From assembly GCA_025093555.1 (NCBI GenBank), contig JAIWNF010000085.1:62001-126000 (forward strand): DNA of 64,000 nucleotides, written 5' to 3'. The position numbers and the translations under genes were made by a program. Source of the stretch: Circinella umbellata. Its lineage: Eukaryota > Mucoromycota > Mucoromycetes > Mucorales > Lichtheimiaceae. The first letter of the stretch is position 1. Each line of letters opens with the position of its first letter. Under the pieces are notes generated by a model. That model made no database searches, was not told the DNA's origin, and saw nothing but the letters and a program-made list of their open reading frames with translations. Shown piece by piece: positions 33,180-45,697 of the stretch.

Positions 33180-34410
33180 TCACCCCCGGGGTTGCTTAAG
33201 AAATGATGTGTTATAACCGCTCCTCCAGAACCACATACTGTTGAAATATGATACGCTTCAAAACTATCATCACTACCCATAATAGAGGGTGATGATGGTC
33301 ACGATGAGCACGACTCGTTGATATTAGGAGTCGTGTTATTCACTATTGTTTCCTGTTGTCATTCCCTATTACCTCCTGCTCTTCGGACTCTCTACTTTCT
33401 CGATTGGTTGATAATGTAAAATAATACTAACTGAATATGTTTTGCTCTTGAATTCTTGTATCATCGGTAAAAAAATGATAATTGTAACCTAAAGGAATAC
33501 AGCGTCGCATATCTCAATTTTCCACCCAGGCAATTACGTATCTTTCTAGAAGACTATGTGTCAAGCGCCTGAAGCTTATTAATATGGATCAAAATAGTCT
33601 TGGATATCAACTCGAGATTTGGGACGAGGAATTTTGTGGTGAATGAAATATCATACTCTTTCGAATATGAGTAATAATAGATAGATATATAAAGTAGAAG
33701 ATGATGATATGAAAAGAAAGAAAAAAGAAAAAATACGTACGTACAGTTAAAAAATGAGATTTTCTGTCCCTTTTTTAAACGGAATACTATTTATCGTATA
33801 AAACAAATATTGATCTCTTGTTAAAACCTATTCCTCAAAATACAACATATAGCCATCCAGTATATAATTGATCAGTGGCGATCTTTCTATAATATAAGTT
33901 GATGCATTTTGCAATAGAAATGCTTATCATGACTTTTATAAAGTAACAAAAGAATTCTATAGTATCAGTAGTGATCGTATATGTGATATGTGTTGTACGT
34001 ATGAAGATAATGTATCAAAAGATAACGTCCATACGTGCCGTTTTTATAGTAATGATCTGCATGGATAGGAGAATAATTATATGATGAAATAAAGCATGAA
34101 CAACAGGACTATAATCAAATAGTATCTATATTTTCTTCATATATATAGAAATTGAGAGCGATCTAGAATGGATGGGACCATGCATACGTTTATATAGCTG
34201 TATGGATGAAATAGTTTAGGGAACGAGTAAACCTACACGTGCAGCATCTTGTTGCAGAACATATTCATCTAAAAAAAAGAAAAAAAAAAAAACAATACGA
34301 CAACAGATGTTTTGTTTGTGTCATGAATACTCATACCAACGCGAGTTATTTGAGATTCTACATCGATCACTACAAAGTTAACTTCACAAAGTGCCAGTGA
34401 CATTATGTGT
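33180..34410 (-). pseudogene. Possible actin-like (ARP-type) gene relic
   Basis: On minus, at 34,410-34,320, the reading MSLALCEVNFVVIDVESQIT is followed by RVGMSIHDTNK, resembling the first strand pair of actin-fold proteins. After a T-rich possible intron comes EYVLQQDAARVGLLVP and a stop. Further along, near 33,650, is IPRPKSRVDIQDYFDPY, and near 33,270 EAYHISTVCGSGGAVITHH. The fragments keep a consistent order and direction but are separated by stops and decayed DNA. The actin-like call is tentative; the coding-relic call is safer. Confidence 0.35.
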
Positions 34411-34654
34411 GTATAAAAAAAAAGAAAACGAAAAACGAAAAACGAAAAAGACCACTGCAACTCAAGAAGGTATTATAGCTCACGAACGCAAGCCGGAAAT
34501 CAAATACATATGGAAATACGTACTGCCCATATTTGGTTGCTAGGATATAATTATATGGATGTATGGCAAAGAGTACGAGATAGAATTAACTCATTTTCTT
34601 ATACACTAAAGTCATTACTGGTATCAGATACCATCCATACCGGAAAAGAGTGGA

Positions 34655-36207
34655 AAATGAGTTATAAATTTGATCTGCAGCTATGTCTAGCAAAATTGCA
34701 CTACCTGATAATAAAAATGAATATGATCCATCTTAACATGTTACGTATCTCACGATGTCCCCGCTGAATACATGACCTGTTTTAACATTGCTGATGAGAT
34801 CATTGAGCCTACTTCAATGGAAGTAGAATAAGTTCAATTAGGATTATATGAAACAGCTGACCTGGAATCGCAAGAATGACAACCAGACCAGGATGATAAA
34901 AAGCCTGTGAAAGAAACACGGTCAGATATTAAAAAAACTTATGGATCTCGATACCTTTCAGGAATTTTGTAGTAACCCACAAGGTACCTCTATTGACAGT
35001 CAGTATGGATCAGCAACAGCTACCCAGCATATTGTAAAGAGCGAAATAAAGACCACTGCCAAATCCACAGCTGCTAAAAGTACCAGAGGCGCATATCGCT
35101 CTTACACACCACTCTAAGTGCAAGAACTGCTTGATCTTGTTATTGAGGAATGAATATCTGCAAGACAAGCAGGTTTAGCTGTAGGTATCGTTGTGAGAAC
35201 AGCTCAACACTATATGAAAACATATAGAGATGACGAGGAGAAGCGTTTACCCGGTACCAAGAAGGCTTCTCGTCTGGGAGGGAATAATCGAAAGCTTGAG
35301 CCAAAGCATACTGATTTTCTTTGTCGTTACTACGATAATAATGTAGCTGATGTTTTGTAGGAGGCAAGAGATGCCTTGATTTCCGCTTTTTCAGACTTTA
35401 AGTCAATCACCTTTTCCGGTCTTTACAAACACCTTGTTCAGCATGCATCTCTCACTCTTAAGAAATTAGATCCAATTGTGGCCTCAAGAACATCTGAGAG
35501 CACTTTAAATAAACGAAGAGAGAAAATATTGCAGTGGTTGGATGATAAGAAAATGGACTGGTTCAACAACTGTGTTTTTATTGATGAGGCGGGATTTAAT
35601 ATGCGTATCCGAAGAAATTTCGGTATATCCAAACGAGGACTACCAGCTAAAGTCGTGTTGCCTGCTAACAAAGGCATTAGTATTTCTATACTTGGAGCAA
35701 TATGCGAGAAAGGGGTTATCGACTTGACCTTGCGCAAACCAAAGGCTGTCCAGAAGAAAAGTGCTTCAGCCAAGAAGAGAAAAACGGGATGATGGAAAGC
35801 CTGCTGAAGTACCCGAAGTTAATGCAAGAGTAGGTACTCGAAGTGAGCATTTCAAGGAGTTTATTAGCAATGTGATGGATACGCTTGACAAACATAATAT
35901 GCAAGGTCGTTATCTTGTCTTAGATAACGCTTCTATTCACAAGACTGATGATGTCCAAAAATTCATTAAGACTCGTGGATATAAAGCTGTTTACTTGCCT
36001 CCTTACTCCCCTTTCTTAAACCCAATTGAGCTATTTTGGTCAAAGCTCAAAGCCGGTGTAAAAAGAGACTGTCTCACGGCAACAGATAACCTGGGCGCTA
36101 GAATTGCTGAGTCTGCAAAACAGGTTAATGTGGAGGACTGTCAGAACTGGATCAGGCACTCTGCTTCATTTTTTGATGGGTGTTTGGCTATTGAGCCAAT
36201 GCTTTAG
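34655..36207 (+). pseudogene. Tc1/mariner (IS630-like, DDE_3) transposase pseudogene
   Basis: The catalytic half is clear: FIDEAGFNMRIRR holds the first Asp, YLVLDNASIHKTDD the second and SPFLNPIELFWSKLK the Glu, with 34 residues between the second Asp and the Glu (DD34E). Upstream, from about 35,100, a helix-turn-helix region (ISARQAGLAVGIVVRTAQHY) is interrupted by stop codons. A frame change lies near 35,770, between the PKAVQKKSASAKK and DDGKPAEVPEVN segments. The 5' part from about 34,655 (MSSKIALPDNKNEYDPS) has further stops. The element is dead and its left terminal repeat was not found. Confidence 0.85.
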
Positions 36208-36234
36208 TAAAGTGTACTATGAATCAACTGTTTT

Positions 36235-36325
36235 TTTTATATACGCAAACTTGGAAATTCAATACGCAAAAAAAAAAAGAAAAATATACGCAAAAAATTA
36301 AAAAAAATATACGCAAAAAAAAATT
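36235..36325. repeat. Repeated TATACGCAAA words after the transposase relic
   Basis: TACGCAAA occurs four times between 36,239 and 36,315, separated by A-runs, followed by GTGCGCAAATCC. The position just after the transposase stop suggests part of the right terminal region of the Tc1-like element. No matching inverted copy was seen on the left. Confidence 0.4.
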
Positions 36326-36329
36326 GTGT

Positions 36330-38182
36330 GCGCAAATCCATTGGAAAAAACCAATAAAGTAATATTATCAATCAGTAAGGTTCAGGGTCAAATCGGTAAC
36401 TCCCTCCGAGTAGATTGCTATAAGGGGCTGTTGTGTACAAGTATACAGTATATCGTCTAGTATCGGGCCATTATATTTTTTTTCTGGTCATAACCTTGGC
36501 ATGGAGTTCCACATGATACATGAACCGTGGCTTCCGGTCTCCATGTATCTCTGCGATGAGTGCGAGAGTTATTTGTTCTGGAAGCTTGTAACGAATTAAT
36601 TATAACCCCAACTTTTTTTTTTGATGAGTTTATCATTAATTGTTAGCTGCTGTTTTTTTTAAGTCTAATATAGAAAAAGTATTCTGTTCATGCGGCTTCT
36701 CTCTTCAATGTTCCTCATTCAGTTTGTGGGATATCGACCAAGATCAGTAAGAGTTCAAGAGGTGGATGAGAATAACTTTAACATGCTCAATGTCGAAAGG
36801 GGTATAATGATATTGATTGATGTAATGCCAATATTTTTATATTTCTGGTGATTATACATTTTGCGGAGGCTCTCTTGGTCTCTACACATTTACCTCTATT
36901 GATCAATGGATAAGCAAAGCGTGGCTATCCTCGTATGAGATGGGTTTTTTTCTTTTTTTTGTCATTCTTACACCAAAGTAGATGGTCATCTATCTGACCA
37001 TTATATGCCTTTGCAATATAGTTAACCAGATCTTTATTTTATTTGGTGGGTTGGAGCTAGTTGTTTAGGTGGTGATCTTAGTCCCAGGCTCATCCATTTT
37101 GATTTTCCACTACCCACCATCGCTTTTTCACCTTTGCTGCAATTTTTTTTTCTATCATTCTCAACTCTCTTATCAGATATAATGTATTTATATCTCACTC
37201 TAGTCACAGCTTTCTTATCCGTGATATTGTAACTAAATAAAGAAAGGATTTGGTATAGTCATTTTCAAAAAAAAACAAAAACAAAAAATGGCTGCGTTAA
37301 ATTACCAACGCCCATTTTGACGCTGTTGAATAAATATTGATAGAAGGGCTTAGCATACAGACAGTATGCTATGATATTTATTTTGTTCTATTTTGAACAG
37401 CAACTTTTTTTTATTATTTTGATTATGGTTCGGTCTTTTAGCTCAAGTACGTTGCTGGAAAAACCCAATTTTTTAAAACGAATAATGTAACTTCATAGTT
37501 GTGTGCGATGGATCCTAACTCTTTAGCTCAGTCTCGCTCATCAGATAAAGGTTCCCTTTTGGCACTGTGTAATAGCCCCCGTTTCGAAAACTAATCCATT
37601 TCCTATTTATCCTATTTTCATGCCCAAAAAAAAAAACGCCCATTGAACAAAATGGCAGCTGACTTTTTTTTTTTTCTTAATACCCGGAGAAAAACTTATT
37701 GTTGTTTTATCTTCAAGGTTAACACATTTGAACAATAAATAATGAGAATAAGAAAAGATATTTATATCAAAGCTTGGCGTGGCTGAATAAATTAAAGTTT
37801 TTTTTTGATAACTTGTTATGTATATAAAACTCGGGACCTTTTTTTATGCACTATTTGAACCCAAAAATAAACACTCTTTTTTTTTTTTGAAAATCTTTTT
37901 TTTTTAATGATAATAATAATAATAATATGAGTTTCTGTGTTTTACAACAAGTTACAAAAAAAAATGGGGGAAAGAAGAAAAGAGGAAATGAATGTGCATT
38001 GGTTTTATATTTACGTTGAAAAAAAAAAAAGGCGCGTGTGTGTGTATATAAAATGGTTAAAGTTGTTTGAGGTTAATAAAATGTAATTTGTATATTTATA
38101 TATATAATATGTGCATTTTGTTTTTGTTTTTTATGCAAATGAATGATAGTGAAGGGGACAAAGAAGTATTATATATATTATA
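36330..38182. other. Decayed intergenic stretch with coding-like islands
   Basis: On minus, 36,490-36,600 reads RYKLPEQITLALIAEIHGDR then KPRFMYHVELHAKVM without a stop. On plus, 36,700-36,820 reads FVGYRPRSVRVQEVDENNFN. Both are too short to assign and may be pieces of old genes near the dead transposon. The remainder is A/T-rich. Confidence 0.3.
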
Positions 38183-40099
38183 TTAGTTTGAATTGTTTTT
38201 GTTACGGCTACCAATTTTCTTAATTTGAGCCTTCGATTCACCTTTAGGTAAAACAAGACCCACTTTAAGATTAGCTTGATCATAAATATGATAAAAGTTA
38301 TTCAAAAAGGCGCCACCGAGAGACCATTCTTTTTCATTGCGATTACCAACAATAAGTGTATGGCACATTTCACCTTCCTCATCATTTTCTTTGATCCATA
38401 AGGAAGAAGGTAATGAAACTTGATAATGATCAAAAGTAAAAGTTAAATCAGGTAATTTTTCAGCTTCACAACATTTGATGTGATATGTGTGAGAGACTTG
38501 ATCCCATTGCGCTCCCATTCCTTCGTGTAACAATTCCACTTGACGCTCTGGACCGGTAATAAAGTTACCATTGCTACTGAAAGAAGCTAATGATTTGTGG
38601 GCCAATTTTATATCTACAAGATGACCCAATTTGACACAATTCATACGTGTTTTCCAATAAGGTGAAGCACCGTATTCACATGTAGGTAATGAAAAATAAG
38701 CAATTTTGCCATCGTAAACAGTATGATCGATACCACCAAAAATGAACTCAGCGTCGGGTGTATTCCATCGTTTTTTGCCATAAAATCCATTTTGGTTGTG
38801 AGTCACCATACCGAATTGTTGTGAACCTTGTCCATAATTAGTTTGGAACGCGTTCTGGGCAAAACCATTGGAATTGACAACTATTATAAAAAAAAATATT
38901 AATAATTCGTTTAGTTATTCTTATCTCGCTAGCGTCTTTTTTTTTTCTTTCTCCTTCTCCCCTTCTTCTTTTAACAGAAAGGACCCCACTGTGTTAGAAG
39001 TAGGGGGGAGGGAACAAGTAGTAGTTGAAATAGATGTTCCAGAACATTTTTTTAATAAAACTTACAGGCACGGCGTTGAAGCGAATCTAAATTTTTGTTT
39101 GTTTATTTTTATACAGTTAATAAAATGATATTCCAATGTAATTAATATGTATTAGAAATTATTTTGATATTTACTAGCATTTTTATCTGTAGCATTAAAG
39201 TTTGCGGAGCCATCTTCCGTGAAACCGCCGAGACCGAGGTAACCGACTAAAAAAAAAAAGAGTTAGTAAACCCATTAGGAGGGGGGAGGCAATCCATTCA
39301 AAAATATATTACGTACTATAAGCATCGTCACCAATATTACTGACACTATAAGCTGCACCGAAAAGTTGATTTTCAACAGTGAGTCCAGCAACAGTAAGTG
39401 ATTCCTATTTTATTTTTATTATCGTGTTTATTTAGTAAAAGATTTACCATAAAATAAAACAAAGAAAAAGAGGAGACTTACAGTATACAATTCAACATCA
39501 ACACATTTCTCATCATCGAAACGAATAGAACGTTTTTCATCAAGAGAAAATGCTGTAGTTGAACCTTCAGCATTATATGGAGCATGTCCATAATCTCGAC
39601 ATGAGCTACTATGACACTAAAATAAAGAAGAAGAATAATGAATTAATAACAGGTTTTCTTTGTTATTATTATCCTATATTAAGTTCTGGGTTATTGTGGA
39701 TATGGGGGGGGAAGGCAAAAGGGGGGGGCTGTTTGTTTTTTTTTTTGGCTTTTTTTTTTTTTTTTTTTTGACGCGAGTCGTTTATTTTGTTACCTTGGTA
39801 GAAGGAACCCATGATAAACTAGAAGATGTATCAAACATGACAGAGAAATCTTGTGGAGGAGAACCAATTTTAACAGTGCCTACAAGCTAATAATAAAAAG
39901 ATTACTATTTTTGTTATTCAATGTATTATTTATTATTCATACATACCACACCATTATCAAAAATCATCGGTTCATTCTTAATACCGGGACCTGTATTACT
40001 ACGTCGATACATAGGAACGCGACGTAAATTGTCGTCAGCTTGAGTAGAAGTACTCAATACACCAAGTGATGCAAGTAATAATAAATATTTGTTGAGCAT
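38183..40099 (-). CDS. Secreted pepsin-like (A1) aspartic-protease family protein lacking the second catalytic Asp
   Basis: Exons on minus are 40,099-39,947, 39,886-39,794, 39,616-39,482, 39,404-39,317, 39,246-39,175 and 38,880-38,183, giving 412 aa. A signal peptide ([21 protein letters not shown]) starts the protein. The fold signature is clear: [20 protein letters not shown] with Asp70, [27 protein letters not shown] and the terminal [13 protein letters not shown]. Where a normal enzyme has the second DTG before LITGP, this protein reads [13 protein letters not shown], with Ser282 at the Asp position. The flap region reads RFDDEKCVD instead of a YGDG-type turn. The fold is expected, but normal peptidase chemistry is not. 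It may be a binding or regulatory pseudoenzyme. Next on the same strand comes a cell-wall protein gene. Confidence 0.85.
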
Positions 40100-41775
40100 T
40101 ATTTTTTGCTTTTGTATAATATAAATATATTAAGTGGGTCTAGTAAAAAAGAAGAAAAGAAATATAGATAGAAAAGAAAAGAAAAGAAATAAAAAAGGGG
40201 GAGGGTTTTAGTGGATTTTGAACAAGAAACAGAAAATAAAATTGAGGGCTTCTTTTTATACGTTTTTTTTTTTTTTGTTTGGAGTAAAAAAAAATAGCTT
40301 TGTTTTTGTTTTTGTTGTTGTTGTGTTGTAGCACCCGTTCATCTTTTTTTAGGAACTTTCAATTCTTTTTTAACCCTTTTCTTTCTCCCCTCTCCCCTCC
40401 CCCTCCCCCAAAGAAAATACCCGCCTTATTAATATATATATATGTATTTTTTTTTTATCTTGTCTGTAAAATAATTGTTATATAAATATAAAAGCACGGT
40501 TGTTTTTTTTTTAGTTATATAATAATTTGTACATATCTGATCTGTATATATAAATATAAATAGAGAGTAAGAATTTTAGAATAAAAGAATAAAAATAAAT
40601 GGACTTTATTTTTTTTTATCTTATGGAATCTGGACTCTTTCTCTCAAAATAAAACAGTTTAAAAAAAATAGTTCATGATGTTCTCTATGAAATGTTGTCA
40701 TGTGTTCAGACTTCGGCAATCGGAGAGAGAGAGAGAGAGAGAGCAGAGAAGAGCGTTATATAAAAAAGACTTGACATGCAAAATAGGTTTTTTTTTTTAC
40801 CATTCGTTTGGTGAATGCGTCATGCAAAAGACTAAAAATATATTTATTTCCCGGCTTTTCAAACTTTTTTTTTTTTTGGAGTGTCACAAGAACTTTTGAT
40901 TTCTGCAGCCAAAAAATAAAAAAAAACTTATAAGCCCAAAAAAACATTAGAGGGGGAAGAAGAAAGAAGATAATAATAGTTTTATTCATAACACCCATGG
41001 TTTAAAGATAGAGAGAATCAAGTAATAATTTTATTCTTAGTTAATACTATCTGTAGTTTCTTTCTCTTTCTCTCTCTCTTCGGAAAAAACGGTCTATTCC
41101 GTGCATTTATGACGAGTGGTGTAAAAAAATGGGTCTCCGCAAACCCATCTTTTCTTTCTTTCTTTCTTTCTTACCCTCAGCCTCTGATATTTTGTTTATT
41201 ATAATAGAAAAAAAAAAAAGACAACATTTATGCTATTTTTGGAGTAAAAAGAGAATAGCCCCATTAAGTGTAAATCATTTTATTTCCCATGGTTAAAAAA
41301 AGAAGGTTTTTTGGTATGAGAAAGTTATTTAAACAACAAAAAAGATGGGATTTTTCTTTTGATTGTCGATCCATTCTTTTTGTACTCACTTGAAAATAAT
41401 CTTGGAAACGGCTTTTTCTATTTGTTTGTTTGTTTGGGGGGGAAGAGTGAGGCTTGTCCTATTTTCATTTATTGAAACAACAAGATAAGGTATGATCTAA
41501 AATAAATAGTTATATCTATTTATATTATGTAACTTGACAATTCCTTTAATAATACCCTGTGACATGTAAATTCGTTGGTAATGTTTTATATGTGATATAT
41601 TTTGGACAGTAAAGTAATATTAAGTTTTATATGTATATAAAAAAGGTTTATTTTACAAATACGTAGTAAACTATTATTATTATTAATATTATTGTTATTA
41701 TTACTTTAACGACAGAAAAAGGATAAGAGTTGTAGATATAAGTATATATACATACATACATACATACATACATAA

Positions 41776-41810
<35 letters not shown>

Positions 41811-42209
41811 AAAGAAGGGAACGAAAACCCTATTATAGATAGGATGGAATATGTTATTTTGACATCCATTCTGTTTTTTTTTTCTTTCTTTTCTTTTCTT
41901 TTCTTTTATACTTTGGCACAAATAATTTCAAGAATCAAAAGAGTAAAGAAAAAAAAGAGGGGGAAGGGAAGGGGTTAAAAAAAAAGGGAAAAGTGGGGTG
42001 AAGAAAGGAGAAAGAGGGGTTGAAATGATGGGGTTAGTTATGCGGAAGGGGGAAGACGGAGGGAAGGGAGGAAGGAAAACAAAAGAGATAAGTGAGAAAA
42101 ATCCCACATTTCTTATAGGAAGGAGAAATAAAAAATTATATTGGACAGGAAAAAAAAAAAGAAAAAAAAAAGGTACAATTCACGTATATAAAAAAAAACA
42201 TGTTTCTCC
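40100..42209. other. Intergenic, A/T-rich with microsatellites (no gene seen)
   Basis: Contains (GA)n near 40,725-40,742, (CATA)n followed by (TA)n at 41,748-41,812, and many homopolymers. ORFs across 41,648-41,921 only translate these repeats. 41,940-42,110 is an unusual G/A-rich block with GGGG runs. Confidence 0.5.
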
Positions 42210-43117
42210 TTATTGAAGCATGTAACCAGCAACAATGGCAGCAATACTACTTGTAATATAAAAGATATTATCTTCACCAAGTGAAGAAGCAGCACTATTA
42301 CCACCAGTAGATGGGGAAGCTGTATTAGATGATTGGGAAATAGATGTTTGAGAAGAGGAAGGAAGAACACTGCTACTGGGTGGAACAACCGTACTATATG
42401 AATTAAGATAAAAAAAAAATAGAGTTAATTTTATTATTTGGATAAGAGTTTTATAAAGAATACTTTACACATTAGCACCAGGTTGAGAACAGTAAGTAGT
42501 CATTAAGGCAGCTTCAGTACCACGTTGAACATCATCTGGACACGTATCCCAGCATGAAACTTTAGCTGTTTGCCACTATTTAATAAAAGCAAGTAATTTT
42601 CGATTTTTTGATTTATTTACTGTTAGAACTTTGAATCTCTCTCTCTCTTTCTCTCTCTCTTCTTTTCTTCTTTACATACCTTGCAAAGACAAGCATAATC
42701 TAATCACCAAAAAGAATTGGATGGATTAATATTATGTGGGAGAAGTTTTTATAGATAGAAAGATAGAAAGGGAGGTGGGAGGGGTTATTGAATAACTTTG
42801 GTCTTTTTTCAAGGAGCATTAGAACAAGTCTTTGTGAACCAAAAAGAAAAAAAGAATATATATTACCAGTTTGTTTACAAGTACTAAGATAATTATCTTC
42901 ATTGGCTTTACATAGATCAAATCTATTTAAAAAAAAAGAAACACATATAGATTGAATTTAATGAGTTATTCTAAACTTGTTTTATACAACTTGATCGAGA
43001 TTATTCAAGTAAATAGTAATTTTACACTGTTTGAGCAAGACAACTGGATTGTTGTGCTTCAATTGTTTGAGTCAATGCAACCATAGCAACAACAAAAGTG
43101 GATGTAGTGAACTTCAT
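42210..43117 (-). CDS. GPI-anchored 8-cysteine cell-wall protein (CFEM-like)
   Basis: Exons on minus are 43,117-43,026, 42,922-42,867, 42,699-42,680, 42,575-42,469 and 42,393-42,210, making 152 aa; one exon is only 20 nt. The signal peptide is MKFTTSTFVVAMVALTQTIEA. Eight cysteines follow (SSC, LCKAN, STCKQT, ACLC, SCWDTC, TYC), a count typical of CFEM or similar fungal surface modules. Then come a Ser/Thr/Pro stalk (PPSSSVLPSSSQTS) and a hydrophobic C-terminus (FYITSSIAAIVAGYMLQ) with the look of a GPI-attachment signal. Spacing was not tested against the CFEM profile. A wall or membrane surface location is likely; function is unknown. Confidence 0.8.
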
Positions 43118-44540
43118 GATTTTTTTTTTATTAATTGAAATATGGATTTGTATAATTTATAAGAAGAAAAAAGACAGTAAAAGAGAAAAAAAAAGAAAGA
43201 GAAGATACAGAGAGAAAAAGAGAGAAAAAAAGAAAAAGAAAAGAGGAAGGGGAGGGGTTGTTTTATAAGAAGAGTAAAAAAAAAACCTCTCCTGATCCGC
43301 TTCCTGTTACTACTAGTTTTGGAAACCTTTATTTGGGAACCAGGTCTCTCTTCTTGCATCCCAATCTGGGTTTTTATCAATGTTTTTATTTATGTTTTTG
43401 TGTAATTCATAATTAAGAATAATTTGTACAAAAAAGATAAATTAATTATTATTATTATTATTATTGTTGCTTTTCACTCATGTCAACATGATGTTGTCTT
43501 TTTTTTGCGTCACATCGCGTTGGTTATACCCAATTTTGGTTTCTAAGAAAAAAATAATAATGTATGGGTAGTTGGCTTCTTTCCCTCAAATGAAAAGAGG
43601 TCTATTCTATATAAATGGATGTATATCGCTTATCTTTTTTTTTGCTTCTCTTTTTATCACAACTTATTGAAAGATTTTATCACTATAGAAGGTGCGTCAA
43701 AAGATTGATAAAATAATAAAAGTCTTCATTAAGTAAGTATATTCTGAATTTGGTAATACAAAGATATATTGACAGTAGTAAGTAGTGTAACTTTTTTTAG
43801 TTACAAAATAACACAAACATAAATCAAATTGAATATAATTCTTTTCTCCCAAATGGGTGACTGAAGAAGATTGTTAATATTCACTATAAAGTCGTATTTT
43901 TTTCAGTACGTAAAGTCATTTTCATTATATAAAAAACGATCTATTATATGTCATTCTGGGGATTATTATCTGACTGACAACTTAAGCCAACACTGGGGCG
44001 GGGAATGATTACATAGAAAATCACTCTAACTTTGTGGGAAAAGAAATAAAAAGAGGAATGTAACAAAAAAATTAATATTACCAACTAACTATTCACAATT
44101 TTAAGGAGGAGAGGATAGCATTACGTATAAAATATATTGATATAATGATACGTGTTGCTAAGTAGTAATTTGACATAAATTCGCACTAGGTCTTAATCAA
44201 TTTCATATGGGGGGAAATTGATTCAAATGAAGTATACTATGAAAAAGTGAGCAAAAAAAAAATCCAATATGGAAAGGGGGGGGGGAGAATCTGACACATA
44301 CCACATGCATTACACACACCCATTATGTTTTATCGTTCAAAAAGAACACACACACACACACACTCTCTCTCTCTCTCTATACTTTTCCTGTGTCACCTTT
44401 CACAAGATAAATGATCCAACTTTTTGTCATTTGAACTGGTTAGTAAAAAAAAGTGTCAAGTTTATAACTTTGTTTTGATTCGAGAATCAAAACAAACTCT
44501 ATAAGTGTTTATAATGACGTTGATCGTTTTATTTAATGAT
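43118..44540. other. Intergenic, A/T-rich (no gene seen)
   Basis: Contains an (ATT)n run near 43,440-43,465, and (CA)n followed by (CT)n at 44,347-44,378. No supportable ORF. Confidence 0.5.
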
Positions 44541-44910
44541 AATACTAATTAAAGTGAGCTTGGTCGTCTTTTGGGCATTTCAAGTCAAGAAGGACCAAAA
44601 ACATTTCCAGACGGACAAACGACGTAAGTTGTACAATCAAATGAATATATCTCCCATTTTATGTTGTTGATAGTTACTGACCAGAACTACCATCTTTGGC
44701 TATTTCCTTCTCGCAACATCAACAATCCACCCTACCTTCAGCTCCCTCCGATCCTTCCAATGCCACGTCTTTTTCCACACTCTCTTCATCTACACTCCTT
44801 CTACAGGGTCTCAAGCCAGACGAAAGCGGAAGGCATCCCAATAAGCATTTCTGATTTCGATTCGAGCTCACAACCAGAGCGAGAATCAATCAATGTAGAA
44901 AATAAATGAT
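44541..44910 (+). pseudogene. Coding-like island, possible small gene or relic
   Basis: Two stretches look coding: LGRLLGISSQEGPKTFPDGQ ending at a GTAAGT donor near 44,623, and a more G/C-rich segment at 44,690-44,850. The latter's best frame is Ser-rich (QHQQSTLPSAPSDPSNATSF) ending GLKPDESGRHPNKHF. No start, complete exon set or family could be assigned. It may be the remains of a gene. Confidence 0.3.
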
Positions 44911-45697
44911 TCCTATATCATAAAATGCAGTAATATTTACTAGACTCTTTTTTTTTTTTGAGGAGATTGAGACCATTGAAAAATGTTTGGTTACACCAAT
45001 TACCAAAAAAAAAGATAACTCTCTGCGCTGGTCTTAAAAGTTATGTTCTGCTTGCTCTGGTTGTACTGGTTGTTCTGGTTCTTTCTCATGGTGGTCAGTT
45101 GTAGCGTCGTTGAACTTTCTAATAAGTCTAAGAGAAATGAAGAAAATCATAATGCTCATAAAAAAAATGGATATGCAAAAATAGGCTGAGCATTCAGTGA
45201 TAAATCATTGATTTCTTGTAATGGACGGATTATAACTATTCCCCGCTCCCCTGCATTTTGTCACGTCTGCTGATAAAAAAGATGATTCTGTTATACCTCA
45301 TCATCGAGCTTTGACTTTTTGTACATATATCAAAATAATTTTAACCACGGGATACCTGGATTGAGTATAATATTGTTCAAAGAGATTTAAATCTTTTACT
45401 GAAGGTGATATTTACAAAAGGCAATTGAAAGAAGAAGAAAAAAAAAGTAGTTATTATTAATTACGTACGGAGAGATCCAAGCTCACAGATTAAACTTTAT
45501 ACAGCTGGAATAAAAAGAAATACATCTTTTGTATATTTTATTTTTGATATATATATATTCAGACACAATTACAAGATAGTAAATACAGTACGTATATAAG
45601 AATAAGAATAATATATATATAAATGATAATATTCAAAGCATTGTTAAAATTATATTTAAAGAATAAAAATTATGCTGGCTGATAGTAACATTTGGCT
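44911..45697. other. Intergenic region downstream of the lipase gene (no gene seen)
   Basis: A/T-rich DNA with a short imperfect repeat of TGCTCTGGTTGTACTGGTTG at 45,050-45,080. AATAAA-like motifs after the lipase stop could serve polyadenylation on minus. Confidence 0.4.

Noticed and set aside
37440..37560. Possible tRNA near TTTAGCTCAGTCTCGC
   Set aside because: The A-box-like words are not followed by a B-box or a cloverleaf with an acceptor stem. No tRNA could be supported anywhere in the window.
41648..41921. Ile/Tyr-rich ORFs
   Set aside because: They only translate the (CATA)n and (TA)n microsatellites.
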